Assembly (NCBI GenBank): GCA_014871385.1
Contig: CM026428.1
Location: 6,799,471-6,863,470, forward strand
Direction of reading: 5' to 3'
Source: Ceratodon purpureus
Taxonomy: Eukaryota; Streptophyta; Bryopsida; Pseudoditrichales; Ditrichaceae
Length of the DNA: 64,000 nucleotides
This document shows, one piece after another, positions 47,046-57,932 of this stretch; the first letter of the stretch is position 1, and the number at the start of each line of letters is the position of its first letter. The notes below the pieces were generated by a model. That model worked only from the letters and a program-made list of their open reading frames with translations, was not told where the DNA came from and did no database searches. The position numbers were made by a program, and so were the translations under genes.

Positions 47046-48061
47046 CTTAGAGCATCCCCAGTAGTACTGTAAACCTGAAAGCAAAAAGCGGAAAGATGTG
47101 GAAAGTCGTGAATTGCGGTTTAGGCCAGCAGGGGATTCAAGCCTGTAAGCCTGTAATTTACAGGTTGGGTGAGAGCACAATAAAGTGGACCACGAAGTGC
47201 AACATGTGATCACTAGGAAGTGAATATGAAGTCTGCTGTTTTTTAAAGCTCAAAGCTGATTTTGAGCATTTTGGTGTAGTTTTTGAACATTTTAGTCACT
47301 TTTTAGGGTGTCACAAAGTGTCTTATATACATCTTCATAAAAAAAACATCTTCAATTGAAACTTATTTTGACCCCTAGTTCTATTTCATAAAAATGAACT
47401 TTTTCAAAGTCTTAATTTCTTCATTTGGAGACCTCTATTGTCTTTAGAGGATGTTTTTTTCAATTTAAAAAACAATGTTCGGTGAAAAAAAACTCCTCAA
47501 AAGTTTCACGGAAAATAGCGTCTTAAAAACGTGTTTTAGACACTTTTGGCCAATCTAGAATTCCAACCACAGCTATCCAGATCATTTCTACAAGCGTAGT
47601 GTACAAACGGAGGTCCCCGCAAAGTCAAAAGTGATTTTTGTCGTAAATACAATGTAAAATGATCACTTTTCCAAATGACAGCTTTCACTTTGTCTGACTT
47701 TATGGTGTTCGTAGAGGTGTGTAAACTCAACATCTTCTTCCGCAAATTTGGGAAGTTGTAGAACATCAAGTCTAAATTCCGTATCCCAAACTTAATTTTC
47801 AATCAAGAAGTCCTACATGCCACTTTCTCTACCGTTTACACATAGGGCTGAAATTGTCAAATAGTTAACCACTTTTTTGGTACACTTTATTATGCTTCCC
47901 TCCGGTTGAAACCTGGTTTTGGAAGGTTTTTTAGGGGCAAACCTGTAAACGTGTAAACGGTTTTGGAATGTTTTGCTTCGGAAAGTCACTCAGGTTTGGG
48001 AGAACGATGTTCTCACGATTACAGGCTTACAGGTTTACAATACTACTGGGGATGCTCTAAG
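47046..48061. mobile_element. Non-autonomous DNA transposon with terminal inverted repeats
   Basis: The left end CTTAGAGCATCCCCAGTAGT, continuing actgtaaacct, is mirrored at the right end (aggtttacaatactactgg, then ggatgctctaag) with one mismatch over about 31 bases. The 1016-bp element is flanked on both sides by TACTA (47041-47045 and 48062-48066), a five-base target-site duplication. The ends also carry related subterminal words (aagcctgtaagcctgtaat on the left, acaggcttacaggtttac on the right). No transposase frame is present. The GAGCATC opening is common in plant MITE-like elements; a five-base duplication does not fit the three-base duplication expected of PIF/Harbinger, so the superfamily is left open. 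Confidence 0.85.
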
Positions 48062-48110
48062 TACTAAACAACGGTAGTAGTTTCAATACAACTCTAACAC
48101 ATGCTACACC

Positions 48111-49613
48111 TCATCCTCCAATAATGGCAGACTTCTTCGCAACCAAGAAGGTGAGATCCTTCAGACTCCTGCCAGGAAGCACGAATTCATTGAAATCCAA
48201 GCTTCGAAATCTATGCTTACAGTCTGCATCTTCTGTTTGGATGAAGGGAAGCATCTGCATCTCCTCCATAATCTGCAGCAGGTCTTGGAAGTTGTTGAAG
48301 TTGACTTCAGGATCATCGTCTGTGTCGTCGGAGTCAAGTTTCTTCCCTTCCGATTGTTCCGAGGACTTGGTCACCTCGGTCTCTTCAGAGTCTTCAGTCT
48401 CTCTCGACTCTTCAGATACTAAATTAGTGTCTTCAGGGACGCCCTTCGAGTCATCAGCATCTTCATCGTCTTCAGTGTCGTCTTTGGCCCTCTTCCATAT
48501 TCCGAAGTGTAGATGCTCGTTGTTCCTGAAGTTATAAAAGCTTCCATCGTCCTTGAATATCGAGTCGATTCTTGAACCGGCGATGTAGTGCGTTAGCACT
48601 GAAGCTCCTTCCTCAAATTCCATTTCCTCTCCGCAGAATGTGAACTTCCCGAATTTCTCCTCACTGTATGGTTCGGGTGTTTTCCTCTCTCTTTTGAAGC
48701 GACGATCGATTATCTGCTCGAAGTCAGCAAGATTGAACGGTGCCGTGGTGTAGACCACGTCCCCCTTCCTAACTAGAATCAAGCTCTTCCTCACTTGGTC
48801 ACTGTACTTCATCCGCTTGCTGACGATCGAGGATAAGGTGGACAGCAATTCTCTTGTCTGAGGCCGAAAGTAGGTGCTCGTCATGGGCACCGTGAACAGA
48901 TAGACGAGGGAGCTGACGACCGATTCCCATACCCAACTGAAAAACTGAGAGAATTGGTCAATCACAATAACAGCAACGCTTATCCATACCGAATCTTTTT
49001 CGTATCCCAGCGCATGCGCCATCAAAGGGATGGTTGACAACAACCTCATGAAATTCTGGTTCAGCTCGCGCTCCCTGTCCACCAGTGCCAAGACCCTCTC
49101 CTTTCTCTTGTGCGGAATGAAATCACCCTGACATGTCATCTTCAGCCCTTCCAAGTCGCTAACTCGGTCCAAAATTGCCAAACTAGGCAGAAGCAACTCT
49201 GCGTCCCGTGCAAAGCATTGCGGTTTATCCCTCAGATAATTCCACACAAATGACTCATTTATTCTAGACTCTCGGAGACAAAGCTCGTAATTTACAGAAG
49301 GGATGGATATCACAGCAAGATCGGAGCCTGACTATTTGTCCGGACGCCTCGATTCCACTTTGAACTCATCAGTGCGATCGAGACATTCTTTCAAAACTTG
49401 ATTCGCACCTTCCCGGCCCACATAAAACTTCGCCCTCCCTGTCTCAAGCACAAGGTAGGAGCGCAACGAAAAGGGAGGGCACCACTCACCGGTGACCCAC
49501 ATGAATGTGTGCACAAGGATAGCATACGGTATCCGACAATACTTGTTAACTCTCACGAATTGCCACACCAAGTAAGCAAATTGGAGCCATAGCACAGTCG
49601 AGCTATTGACCAT
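48111..49613 (-). pseudogene. Membrane-associated protein of unknown family, paralogue 2, interrupted by one stop
   Basis: The frame from ATG 49613 (MVNSSTVLWLQFAYLVWQFV) runs to a TAG at 49334-49332. The same frame then continues without any shift to a stop at 48111. The two halves align along their length with paralogue 1 (VLVHTFMW, ESFVWNYLRD, DRERELNQNFMRLLSTIPLM, FRPQTRELL, VRKGDVVYTTAPFNLADFE, LLQIMEEMQMLP). Relative to paralogue 1 about 20 residues are missing just after the stop. An acidic insert (EDDEDADDSK and following, about 60 residues rich in Asp, Glu and Ser) is present before the C-terminus. A single amber codon in an otherwise open frame means either a young pseudogene or a recently gained truncation; stop-codon readthrough is less likely. 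An upstream in-frame ATG at 49650 also exists but lies outside the aligned region. Confidence 0.7.
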
Positions 49614-50392
49614 CTCAAAAAAAGGTGGGATTGGGAATCGAGTGTCGACCATCTCAAAGCATTTCATAAAGCTTCATGAAAGTAAGATCCAGAACCAAAC
49701 TTCTACGCTCTCAAACCCATCAGCAAAAGAAGTGAAAAGAGTCTGCAAGCATGATTAGAAGAGGAACCATGCCGAGGGTCAAAATCCATGGAATAAGCCA
49801 CCGTCTCAAGGTCCTCATGTTAGTTAAGCATCCTGGTTCAGCTCCAAGTTGGCTCTGGGTATATGAGCCCCGCAGATTTTTCCGGCTGTGCAATCTCGAT
49901 TCGGGGTTATGCAAATTTCAATAAACGTGCTGCTCTCTATTCAGCCGGCTTTGTTCGCAAGTTGACAAAGTCACCAATTTAAGTCCAGAGATAATAGAAT
50001 AATGCCCATTTATCCAGTGTCCCAAGGATTGGCATTCTACTTGGTTCATTTTTCAACCAATGAGCTGCGCATGGCGTCATACGCTACGGAACCAAGACTT
50101 CACTATTCCAGTTTCTATTGTTTCGCTGTACAAACAACCTCTTCCGTCACTACCGCGAACCCGTCAACACTTTTACTTTCCCACGACTTCCTGCTATTCA
50201 AACTTTTCTGATGACTTTCTCACGCTTCCGTGTTCCAACACACGGCCGTTGAACCCTGACGACGTTGAACCGCCATGGACGGACTCACTCCAAGCCTCAA
50301 AGAGACTGGAGACTAGTTCTCTGTGTGAGTTCAAGCAGCCCGCGTTCCGCCGCCATGCACGCTTTCCTCCAGCAGGTCGCCATTGCAGCTCC
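49614..50392. other. Intergenic region between paralogue 2 and the carrier gene
   Basis: Divergent promoters presumably lie here. The plus frames around 50002-50680 span a TATA box and the carrier gene's leader and show no recognised motif, so they are not taken as genes. Confidence 0.45.
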
Positions 50393-50400
50393 TATAAAAG
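50393..50400 (+). promoter_or_regulatory. TATA box of the dicarboxylate carrier gene
   Basis: A textbook TATAAAAG preceded by 'gcagctcc' lies 414 bases upstream of the start codon, implying a transcription start near 50425 and a leader of about 390 bases without an obvious intron. Confidence 0.6.
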
Positions 50401-50813
50401 ACGACAGTGTCACATTCTCCTCTCATCAGTGTTTCAAGCATACTTGCATTTGAGCACACTTATAGTGCCCACTACTAGTGTTGGATTAGCGCTGCGGCAT
50501 TCAGAGTTACAATTCAGTTCGGCTCCTGACTTGAAGCTTGGTGGTGAAGAACGTCTTGCCTTTCATGGTTCAAACAGATCTGCATCGTTGGACACTCTGC
50601 CTTCCTGCACCAGTGAACATAGAGGGTTGCAAGGTGGACTTGCTGCTGCTGTCTGGAGTGCGTTTGCTGCACGACTGTAGTGCCTGTAGTCTGGAGTTTG
50701 CCGTGGATTAAGAGCGCGCTGACGAGCTTTAGGCTGTGTAATCAGCTAAAGAAGATCGACTTGCAGTGTTCAGTGGAGTTATCTAGCAGCTTGGAGAGAA
50801 TCTGTTATCAGCT

Positions 50814-51746
50814 ATGGAGTGGAAGGGGTTTGCCGAGGGCGGTCTGGCGTCGATGATCGCCGGCTTCGCCACGCACCCACTCGACTTGATCAAGGTGCGC
50901 ATGCAGTTGCAAGGCGAGGCTGTCGCCGCGCCCGCTCTTGCCTTCGCACTCGACGGCCGACATGCTCCTGTGGCAGCTGTGGCTCGGCCGGGCCCGTTGG
51001 GCGTGGGATTGAATGTCGCACGATCTGAGGGCGTGCAGGCGCTCTACTCCGGTGTCTCTGCCACGCTGCTGAGGCAGTGCCTGTACTCATCGACTCGCAT
51101 GGGGCTGTACGAGTATCTGAAGCAGCAGTGGCGGGACGACACAGTGCACGGAGCCTCCGGGCTCCCCCTGCACAAGAAAGTCACCGCGGCGTTGGTCGCC
51201 GGCGCTGCAGGCGCCATTGTGGGCAACCCCGCCGACCTGGCCATGGTCAGGATGCAGGCGGACGGCAGGCTGCCCATGGCGGAGCGGCGGAACTACACAG
51301 GAGTCGGAAACGCACTGTCCCGGATGGTGAAGCAGGACGGTGTGTTGTCATTGTGGACAGGATCGGCTCCCACCGTAACGCGAGCCATGCTGGTGACGGC
51401 CGCGCAGCTGGCGACGTACGACCAGATCAAGGACACCATCACGGAGAATCGCCTGGTGCCCGAGGGGCTTGCGACGCAGGTGGTGGCGAGCTGCGGTGCT
51501 GGAGTGTTGGCTTCAGTGGCTTCGAACCCGATCGATGTGGTGAAGACGAGGGTGATGAACATGAAGGCCGCGGCCGGCGAAGCTCCAGCGTACCGAGGCG
51601 CTCTGGACTGCGCGGTGAAGACGGTGCGAGCTGAGGGGCCGATGGCTCTGTACAAGGGGTTCATTCCGACGGTGACTCGTCAAGGCCCGTTCGCCATCGT
51701 TCTGTTCCTGTCGTTGGAACAGATCAAGAAGGTCCTCGAGGGCTAA
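50814..51746 (+). CDS. DIC: Mitochondrial dicarboxylate carrier (DIC/UCP4-6 group of the SLC25 family)
   Basis: Single GC-rich exon, 310 aa, typical length for the family. Three repeats of about 100 residues each carry the carrier signature: HPLDLIKVRMQ (about 21-31), NPADLAMVRMQ (about 139-149) and NPIDVVKTRVMNM (about 238-250). Each is followed by a LYSG, LWTGSAPT or LYKGFIPT element. The second signature has Met in place of the usual Lys/Arg, as in other plant DICs. Plant DIC proteins exchange malate, oxaloacetate, succinate, phosphate and sulfate across the inner mitochondrial membrane. The start was chosen at the ATG that opens directly into the first helix (MEWKGFAEGGLASMIAGFA). Arabidopsis DIC genes are also intronless, so a lack of introns here need not mean retroposition. 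Confidence 0.93.
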   Translation: MEWKGFAEGGLASMIAGFATHPLDLIKVRMQLQGEAVAAPALAFALDGRHAPVAAVARPGPLGVGLNVARSEGVQALYSGVSATLLRQCLYSSTRMGLYEYLKQQWRDDTVHGASGLPLHKKVTAALVAGAAGAIVGNPADLAMVRMQADGRLPMAERRNYTGVGNALSRMVKQDGVLSLWTGSAPTVTRAMLVTAAQLATYDQIKDTITENRLVPEGLATQVVASCGAGVLASVASNPIDVVKTRVMNMKAAAGEAPAYRGALDCAVKTVRAEGPMALYKGFIPTVTRQGPFAIVLFLSLEQIKKVLEG

Positions 51747-52554
51747 GGTGTGATGGAAGGGAGGTCCAGTAATATGAATTTGAGTATTAGTGAGAAAGAG
51801 CTGAGCATCGATACGTGAAGGGTATTGATGGTGTGAGAACACATTGTTCTTACGAGATTTGGATGACTTGGACCTTTGGGCACCTCGAGACAGTTTTTCA
51901 GATATTTAGTGTTGAGTAGTACACTGTGCTAGACCATTTTAATGTACTGTACACTTGCCACAGATTGTGGTGATTTGAAGCATGGAATTCCGATTTGTCA
52001 CTCCTATTGTTGTACATGCTCGTACTCTTGTGGGCTTGCTGCTCATCACGATATTCATCTCCTGTAGGAATGGTCAATTCGAGACTGTTCACCCATCTGC
52101 AAACAAGTCAGTCACCCAAGTATGTTTGGACTTCGCCTGCAAGTGTATCCTCTTAACTTCTATATAGTAACTGCATCTCCCGTTCATTTGTCATATCATG
52201 CTTGTTATCCCGGTGGTCCCGTATCTCCAACTGAAGGTCATGGTATGGTTTGAAATTCGGATCCTACATTCACTCGAGAATTGCAGGTGGAGGTACAATT
52301 GAACCAAGGAGGTGAACGGAAGAGACCCACTGCAGAGTCATATACCTTACCAAGCATCTGTCTAATGTCACCGGACTGAAGAGCAGTGAAGGGGTAGTAC
52401 AGCAGAGTACGTTGTCGGTCGTGACATGTTCCAACCAAGTTTCTATGTCAAACTGTTCCTCACGTGATTCCACTTCCACTATCACCGCAATCCAATCCAG
52501 TCCACGTCGGCATCAGTTAATCTCCTTTCTATGAAAATGCAATCCGTCACTGAG
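51747..52554. other. 3' flank of the carrier gene and spacer
   Basis: No gene recognised; short frames on both strands lack motifs. Confidence 0.5.
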
Positions 52555-52972
52555 GCCCTCTTTACACTAGAAACGAGAAGACCATGAGAAAATTAGCCAA
52601 GGGCCACAGCCCATTCTTGAAAAGACCAACTCTAAATTTGATGTCCTTTGGATATAGTGTAAAGTGAGAAGGGGCCTACAAACATGTGCTGAAATTTTTA
52701 ATACATTTTCTAATGTAGGGTTATGAAAAAATATTTTAAAAACGGAAATGATTGGCTATAAGAATTTTGGCCAAAATCCGGGGGTCTTCAAAAATGTGCC
52801 TTTTTGTTGCCACCAAGGACAAAAGTGCTGTCCATGTCATTTTTTCCTCTCCTTATCCCTTGGGCTGAAATTTTAGGTGTAAAGTGGCATTTCTTCCTCC
52901 TCTCAATTCCTACGCATGTGATTGGCTAAAATTTCTTTTATGACGGCCTCTCGCCTCTAGTGTAAAGGGGCC
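52555..52972. mobile_element. MITE of about 418 bp with terminal inverted repeats
   Basis: Left end gccctctttacactagaaac pairs with right end 'cctctagtgtaaaggggcc' in reverse complement with a few mismatches, and the similarity extends inwards (gagaa.acc versus gcctctcg; 'aaaattagcc' against 'ggctaaaattt'). The sequence CTGAG flanks both ends (52550-52554 and 52973-52977), a likely five-base target duplication. The interior repeats 'gtgtaaagtg' twice. No coding capacity. Confidence 0.7.
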
Positions 52973-54888
52973 CTGAGCCTACAAACCAAAATGTAGACAC
53001 TGTTTGTTTCCCAAGTCATAGAAATATCCATCGTCCTTAAGAAGTCTTTGATTATTACGGGTGTTAGAGCTGGCGTTACCCATTGCGCTATGAGGAGGGG
53101 ATAAAATTTTGTGCAATCAGAGGAATGGGCATGCTAGTTGAACTTGTATCCCTCCTCTACAACTAGAGTTATCATTTATAATGCCTGAACGAGGAAAATA
53201 GGGAGTTTTCCAAAATTTTAGTATGTTGTATCTGCCCCTCTCGTGGATCAATTGAGTTAATACTTGATTCATGTAAACAATGTATTAGAGCAACAGATAT
53301 TTTCTCAATTTATATTTGATTCTCTATATATTATATACTTCCTATAACTTTATTTTTTAAAGAGTATGAGGGTTTTTCCCTCTTTTAAAGAGACAAATTG
53401 AGTCACCTTACCAATAAATTAATCTAAATGCTTATTGATATGTGATCACTAAATTTAATTATTTTCTATCACATTTTCATTTAATTTCCATCTTCAAAAA
53501 TCATATGTGAAAGTCACTTTAGGAAAAAAAGAATTTGCTACATATTGAATGATTCTTTGAAAAATTGTTAGTTTTATTTTCAAAATTTTAACTAGAATAT
53601 TTTTAGAGTACCAGTACTACTCCATATGTCAAGATGTTTGTGTGCACATGAAGTAATTGAAAAGGAAAAAGAATTACACATCATCATTCATTGACTATTT
53701 TTCATTCAAAGTAAAATAAGATCTTCATTAAAGAAGAAAATGCATAAAATCTTTAGATATCTCTGGAGTTTCCTTCCTTGGCCACAAGATTTTTTTCACA
53801 TTTTTAGGCAAATGGGTATTTTATTTCCATTATGAAGCCAATACAACGAGGTCAGCTAATGTCGTGGCCTTCTTTGTCACGGATCTCAGATCCTTGAGGT
53901 CTTAGAGGCGAGGTCTCTTACTATACGGTTGGAGGTGTGTGTGAAAGTTTGTTTTAGAAATGGAAAGAAGTTTGGAAGTATATTCATTCATGCAAGTGCG
54001 GATTTTTCCAGTCTCTACTCACAAGGAGTCTACCCACCTATGGTGGGTGTCTTAAGACCTTGTTGTATGGGTACCCAAAAAAACCTTTGGGGATTACATG
54101 TCGGTTGTCTTTAAGGCGCTTAGTGTAAAAAAGTGTTTACCTTCGAAAGGTAGAAGTGCTCTAGATTCATTATTTTTTGTCTAGTGGCCATCAGATTAGT
54201 GAATAGAATAAACAAACACTATATTCATACCAGCCGCAAGGTTGGAGTTCTTTTTCTTCTTTCTGCTCACAATGATCATGTGGTTTGGTGTGTGAATGCT
54301 TCTATGAAGCTTATGTTGACAGTATTGTAGATCTAGAAGGTGGGATCCTGCACCTATTTTCCTGTAGGTTTGCAATGGAAAGAGTTAACTAACACGCGAG
54401 GTGGAGAATTGGCTGAAACATCTGTATAATTGAAAACAAGTCTGAGATCCACATAATTATGGGATTCGGTTACGTTCTTATCTATTCAAGATCAGGCACT
54501 GAATTATTTGAAACCGACGAAATTTGGAAAAATTGTTGGCAAAGAAGGGTTTGGACTGCACCTACAGCGCTGGAATCATTTTCATGCTCTTGCGAAAACA
54601 CTCAAAGAAATTCTGCGAAACCTTACAGTGAGATGTGATGCTTTTCGTTCAACACCCACTCATCGCACCCATTTTCAGCCGAATTTTATGATGAGTATAC
54701 TTCAAAAATTAACAGAATTCCAAACAAAATAGATCTTGAACCATACCTTGAACAAGTTGTAAATGTCAGTAATTTTCGGGCTTCATGGCTCCAGCTCAAA
54801 TTAAATAGTATTCACACTTTACATGCTTCTGAGAATCATTTGAAGGCTATACAGTCAAAAACATTCTAGTCTGTTTCGATATCATCAA
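52973..54888. other. AT-rich stretch without a recognised gene
   Basis: Very AT-rich at 53230-53760. Frames at 53929-54114 and 54508-54732 have no recognised motif. The last few hundred bases are probably the 3' flank of the TSSC4-like gene. Confidence 0.5.
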
Positions 54889-55218
54889 TCATTCTGATTC
54901 CATGTCACCAGTCATTCTATTTCGATAGCGTCTCATAACCCGACCAGACTTCCCTTGCCCACTCAAATCACTTGGTGCCCTGAGGTCCTGATCATCCTCC
55001 ATGGTGATTGTGCCTCCTATGATACTATCCATATCAAAATTGGCTGCAATATTGACAACCCCGTTACTAAGAACTCCTGTCGACGCATGTGTACCCACTC
55101 CTCTGCCTGACTCCTTGGAGCTTCTCTTCGATAAGCTCACTAGAGGGTTGAAACTAATTTTGGTAGACCCAGAAGGGCCATGAGATTCTAAAGGCGCCTC
55201 TTCTGTAACCATATCCTG

Positions 55219-55261
<43 letters not shown>

Positions 55262-56514
55262 ACTGCCCTGGCAGCGTGGAACGCCGCCACATTTGCCTTC
55301 TCCTCATCCTCGTCTGACCAATCTAAAGTGTAGTGAATATACTTGGATGGATTCTTTACATAATCTGGAACCCTACTGTATCTATTTGGTGTGGAATGAA
55401 GGGCAGTTCTAGTAATCGCAGTTGATGGCATCTCATCCGTACCTCCGTGCAATAACGGCGCGGCCATCTTTGGCGTTTGATCAGATCTTCCAGCATCGGG
55501 CTCAGCTCCTGCGATCTCATCCATTGAAAATCGCACTCTTTTACCAGGTTTACGTGGTTTGCCCTCACGGTCTAAGTTCCCAGCTACAGATTTTTGTGTT
55601 TCATTTCTGGATTCTGCGATGGGCTCATCCTTAGGTCCATCACCATCGATGTCCATGGCTTCTTCTCCATTGCCCTGTCTGACCGGCAGATTTTCAACCA
55701 TCTTAGGCTCCTCTACAGTTTCCAACTTTCCTACTTTAGATTCTTCAGTGGCTTGTAATAATTTTTTGGCAGCCCTGGTTGCAGCTTCACGATCATCCTC
55801 CTCTAGACGTGCCAGTGCCGCCTTATGATTGGCACGCCTATCACGGCTTGCTTGACGCATTTCAATAAAAGTGGTTGGAAGAGGATTCAACTGCTGGCGA
55901 TTGGCCCCAAAATTTCTGACTCGACTCAGAAACAGTCGATCATCAGTTCCATCTGCTCCTACGGCTACTTTATCGAACTCATCTTCCTCTTCCTCAAAAT
56001 CAAGCGTATCGTCCATGCCCACCATTTCACGCACTTCCCGTACTTCTTCATCATCGTCGTCGTCCTCTTCTCGTTTAGGAGGCTCTGATGAACCTGCTCC
56101 CCCTCCCTCGTCACTTGCCCTATTGACTAATTCTATTCCACTTTGTTCTCCAGCTCCCTTCTTCTTCTTCCCAACCCTCATTTGTTCTTCCACGTCGTCC
56201 TCGTCGTCATCATCATCATCATCATCCTCACCGCCACTGTCCAACTCCTTTAGAGCTTCCGCTCCAAAAAACCTTGCATCTAATCTCTCTCCTTTACCTT
56301 CGCGACGCTTTCCACTTCCAGATTTCAGAAAGTCTGCATCGGCAGACGCTTCATCATCATCACAGTCGCCCTCTCGTGCTCTACGCGACAGCCCCATATT
56401 CTTCTGAGACGCAGCTCTTTCTTCCACATTCCACAAATGAGTTTCACCGTCGCTTTTAGCATCGTTAAGAAAACCAAATGTCCGATCTATCCGGGACCTA
56501 AATGAGGCCTCCAT
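54889..56514 (-). CDS. TSSC4-like protein (U5 snRNP assembly factor family)
   Basis: Single exon, 541 aa from the ATG at 56514 (MEASFRSRIDRTFGFL). The N-terminal FRSRIDRTFGFL block resembles the conserved opening of TSSC4. A C-terminal block at about residues 379-398 (RYSRVPDYVKNPSKYIHYTL) matches the VPDY-type motif of the same family. Between them lie acidic tracts (poly-Asp near residues 97-107 and 153-160; EEEEDE near 180), a VRNFGANRQQLNPLP segment and a KRVRFSMDEI nuclear-type basic patch. A run of 14 or more Ser (about 418-433) is encoded by a trinucleotide repeat. Human TSSC4 helps form the U5 and U4/U6.U5 snRNPs; the plant protein is inferred to be nuclear and to act likewise. The assignment rests on two short motifs, so a different acidic nuclear protein remains possible. 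Confidence 0.6.
55219..55260. repeat. (TGA)14 microsatellite inside the TSSC4-like frame
   Basis: Fourteen perfect TGA units, read on the minus strand as TCA serine codons. Length changes here would alter the poly-Ser run without shifting the frame. Confidence 0.95.
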
Positions 56515-57659
56515 GTTCTCTGTGCGCACCGACTCCGAACTAGCTCAAAAACTAAAGCAAGTCCTGCAATTCAAACAAAACGAGACATCCTTCAGTCACA
56601 TCACAACCTCAACCCAGGGAATCACCCCTCAGCATCAACTGAAGGCTGAACCACCGTTTAAAACCTCACCTAACACCAATATATCTAAAACCTGCTCATC
56701 GTCTACAAACAACTCAAATCACACAAACCGCACGTCCGCGCAAAGACCTCAATCCTACACAACTTCAAGAACAGAGCAATTTAACTCCGAAAAAGCCTCA
56801 CTCTCCTAGAACTCCAGAGCGTGTCCAGAAACAACATTAAAACCCGATCTCCAACAAAACCCTCCGAAACCCTAACCCTAGAAAACTAAGAAAATCCAAA
56901 ACCAAGACTCTCAAATTAAAACCCCAGAACACAGCAGCAAGAAAAACCTCACTACAACATCCAAAACAGTTAGGAACCCCCAATACATGCACCAAGCTCT
57001 CCAATCGAACGGACACAGTAATACAACAACAGCTGATCCCCCACTTCAGCAAGATTTTGCCAAAAATGCGAACGCACCATTAACCCCTGAAAACAAACGA
57101 AAACAACACAACCTAAACCCCGGCAACCATCACACCACCACAACGAAGAAACTCTTACCACGTCCGCGACGGAAAAATACGATTAGTTCCAGAAACTCCG
57201 CTTCCGGCCAGCCAACAAACCTCTCACTCAATCCACACAAACAACGCTTGCGCCTGCCCTATGGAGAAACTCTACATCACACCGGCGCAACCGAGCCAGC
57301 CACCAAACCCCGAACCCCGGACGCGAATCCCAATTGTCTCCACCAGGCTTGAAACGCTCACAGCAACCTCATCTCTGCACCGTTTTCCCTCCCGTTTGAG
57401 CCAGATGGTCCAGAATGGCATGCGCAGTGGAGCGGAGCGCGGCAAGTGCAACAAGGAGCCTCGAAGTTAGGTTGACAAAAGTTATGGATCGAAAGTGCAG
57501 AAGAGCGACAGCAATGCAATGCAATGCACAGACAACTTAACCTCCACGCAATCATTCATCGTCAGGCTGCAGCTCCGGAAACCGCCTCACTCCGAGCCTC
57601 TCTACTGGTCATAAGTTATGACACTATTGGTGTGAATAACAAAATACACAAATATGGTA
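56515..57659. other. 5' flank of the TSSC4-like gene
   Basis: CA- and A-rich sequence on the plus strand. Frames such as 56987-57352 carry no recognised motif. It presumably contains the promoter and leader of the minus-strand gene, possibly with a leader intron. Confidence 0.45.
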
Positions 57660-57758
57660 TTAGTGGGACCCGTGCCGTTGAGCACATTTTTCTAATAAAA
57701 AATAAAGAGAAATATAATAAATATATATAGTAAAAATAATAAAAATATGCGTATATAC

Positions 57759-57832
<74 letters not shown>

Positions 57833-57905
57833 CTCGGTTTGTCTCCTTGACGGATTCCAATGCTGAACGGTCGAGTGAGACAAATTGAGCTGTATTGTAA
57901 TATAG
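57660..57905 (-). mobile_element. Short non-autonomous Helitron (246 bp) abutting the large one
   Basis: Read on the minus strand it starts TCTATATTACAATA at 57905, the TC-type 5' end usual for plant Helitrons. It ends with GTGC TCAACG GCAC, then GGGTCCCACTAA and a host T at 57659. The last 24 bases are almost the same as those of the large Helitron. The interior is mainly an AT microsatellite (57764-57831). No coding capacity. Confidence 0.65.
57764..57831. repeat. (AT)n microsatellite, about 68 bp
   Basis: Uninterrupted alternating T and A within the short Helitron. Confidence 0.95.
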
Positions 57906-57932
57906 ACTAGTGGGACCCGTGCCGTTGAGCAC
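57906..57932 (-). terminator. Helitron 3' replication-terminus hairpin
   Basis: Five-base-pair stem with a six-base loop, 7 bases before the terminal CTAG. In rolling-circle transposition this structure is thought to signal the end of strand transfer. This is not a transcription terminator. Confidence 0.8.

Noticed and set aside
48124..48537. Ser-rich plus-strand frame
   Set aside because: Antisense of the acidic Asp/Glu/Ser insert of paralogue 2.
50060..50680. 206-codon plus frame upstream of the carrier gene
   Set aside because: It spans a good TATA box and the presumed leader and has no conserved motif.
51077..51634. 185-codon plus frame within the carrier gene
   Set aside because: Out-of-frame reading of the dicarboxylate carrier exon with Arg/Gly/Ala bias.
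55871..56407. Ser-rich plus-strand frame
   Set aside because: Antisense of the acidic N-terminal half of the TSSC4-like gene.
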